DNA of 64,000 bases from Halobacteriales archaeon QS_8_69_26 (lineage in GTDB: Archaea > Halobacteriota > Halobacteria > Halobacteriales > SW-7-71-33), in assembly GCA_003023195.1 (NCBI GenBank), contig PXRX01000008.1, positions 37,159 through 101,158 of the forward strand. The letters are read 5' to 3'. Positions 63,252 to 64,000 of the stretch are shown piece after piece. The notes under the pieces are model-generated. The model was given only the letters and a program-made list of their open reading frames with translations. It searched no databases and had not been told where the DNA came from. The translations under genes were made by a program, and so were the position numbers. Each line of letters opens with the position of its first letter. The first letter of the stretch is position 1.

Positions 63252-63806
63252 ATGCTCGTCGTCTGCTCGGACACCCACGGCACCGACGCCCCGCGCCTCT
63301 CGGGACGGACGCTCTCCGCCGTCCGGGAGGCCGAGGCGGTGGTCCACGCCGGCGACTTCACGACGGAGGCCAGCCTCGACGGGTTCCACCGCGAGGCCGA
63401 CCGCCTCCACGCCGTCCACGGCAACGTCGACACGCCGGCGGTCGCGGACCGCCTGCCCCCGGCCCGGATCGTCGACTGGAACGGCCTCCGGATCGCCGTC
63501 ACTCATCGCCCCGAGGGCGGAGCCACCGGCATGGCGATGTTCGGCCGCGAGCGGGACGCCGACCTCGTCGTCCACGGCCACACCCACCGGCCGGGGTTCC
63601 GCGAGGGGGATCCGCCCGTTTTGAACCCCGGCAGTCACGCCGATCCGCGGGGGAACCGCCCGGGGCACGCCGAAATCGAGGCCGTCGACCGCGGGTCGGA
63701 CGGCGAGGGCGGCGACCCACCCCCGTCCGAGGGTCGGATCGTCGAACCCGACGGAACCGTCTTCGAGCGGTTCGAGGTGGAGGCTGGACCGGACGACCGG
63801 GGCTAG
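63252..63806 (+). CDS. MJ0936/YfcE-type metallophosphoesterase
   Basis: 184 residues from ATG 63252. CSDTHGTDAPRLSGRTLSAV has the metal site D-x-H, AVVHAGDFTTE the GD motif, AVHGNVDTPA the GN[H/V]D motif, VTHRPEGG and VHGHTHRPG the two His motifs, and LNPGSHADPRG the closing loop. The fold and size fit archaeal MJ0936-type phosphodiesterases that hydrolyse small phosphodiesters with two metals. An in-frame GTG at 63231 is possible. Confidence 0.92.
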   Translation: MLVVCSDTHGTDAPRLSGRTLSAVREAEAVVHAGDFTTEASLDGFHREADRLHAVHGNVDTPAVADRLPPARIVDWNGLRIAVTHRPEGGATGMAMFGRERDADLVVHGHTHRPGFREGDPPVLNPGSHADPRGNRPGHAEIEAVDRGSDGEGGDPPPSEGRIVEPDGTVFERFEVEAGPDDRG

Positions 63807-64000
63807 CGGCGATCGGTTCGCCGGAGCGGATCGACGACATACGAAAGCGCAAGCGGGGATCGGTCGGACCGTCGGGAGGGCCACGTCGGCGGTCCGTCGG
63901 CGGCGGGTGGCGGCCGGAACCCCCCAGGGTTTCGGCGGATCGGCGGTCGGTTCGGCTGACAGGCGGTCGGTTCGGCGGTCAGGCGTGCAGGCGGACGGGC
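63807..64000. other. Right-edge spacer with short repeats
   Basis: No gene is visible. The last 90 bases contain four diverged copies of GGCGGTCGGTTCGGC-type sequence (63930-63990), reminiscent of the other short tandem arrays between convergent genes in this window. Confidence 0.45.

Overview
The window is a chromosomal stretch of a haloarchaeon (class Halobacteria). Base composition is very GC-rich, the proteins are strongly acidic, many genes have a TATA box about 27 bases before a leaderless start codon, and the gene set is archaeal: proteasome beta subunit, CDC48/VAT ATPase, SecE-Spt5, Hef, Lhr, haloarchaeal-type malate synthase, and Tat lipoproteins with RR plus lipobox. The genus cannot be fixed from the sequence. 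No rRNA, tRNA, origin or CRISPR array was seen.

Layout. 1-8.4 kb: a methyltransferase cut by the window edge, half of an MFS transporter, a UspA protein, psmB, rimI, a dead aldo/keto reductase end, then a co-directional run of ctaA-ctaB fusion, an unknown membrane protein and an ABC exporter pair. 8.6-11.1 kb: an AT-rich promoter, a 46-residue membrane peptide gene and, tail to tail with it, a CHAT-protease gene; this pair is the best candidate for an undescribed system. 11.2-15.8 kb: transporter, small membrane protein, a large Ig-like-repeat surface protein, a lipoprotein and a GNAT whose end is overrun by it. 16-23.5 kb: cdc48, larC, a secreted beta-propeller, an MTH865-family protein and mdh. 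23.6-30.2 kb: a frameshifted two-domain lipoprotein, a p27-like zinc protein, a DUF4349 lipoprotein, a decayed stretch and frameshifted hef. 30.3-43.2 kb: secE-spt5, an LEA-like anchored protein, lhr helicase, photolyase-like protein, HAD hydrolase, SDR, DUF255/thioredoxin protein and a Tat lipoprotein. 43.4-47.8 kb: a membrane-tethered HTH protein, an IS200/IS605-type end pair without transposase or TnpB, and a seven-repeat PepSY protein with a broken signal peptide. 47.8-64 kb: small conserved haloarchaeal proteins, regulator, aminotransferase, histidine kinase, metY-metX, aceA-aceB (glyoxylate shunt), a CDF cation transporter and a phosphodiesterase.

How genes work together. CtaAB makes heme O then heme A for terminal oxidases. 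AceA and AceB together with Mdh form the glyoxylate bypass for growth on acetate or fatty acids. MetX and MetY form the acetylation and sulfhydrylation route to homocysteine. PsmB and Cdc48 act in protein unfolding and degradation. SecE and Spt5 are the classic archaeal secretion/transcription-elongation pair. Hef, Lhr and the photolyase-like protein serve DNA repair.

Two cross-window patterns stand out. First, a double palindrome TTACNGTAA-N2-TTACNGTAA (centres 11 bases apart) occurs at four loci, each upstream of a minus-strand gene. Second, a dispersed intergenic repeat of about 90-140 bases occurs three times. Several genes carry single-base frameshifts at short G or C runs, so sequencing error must be separated from real decay before calling them dead.
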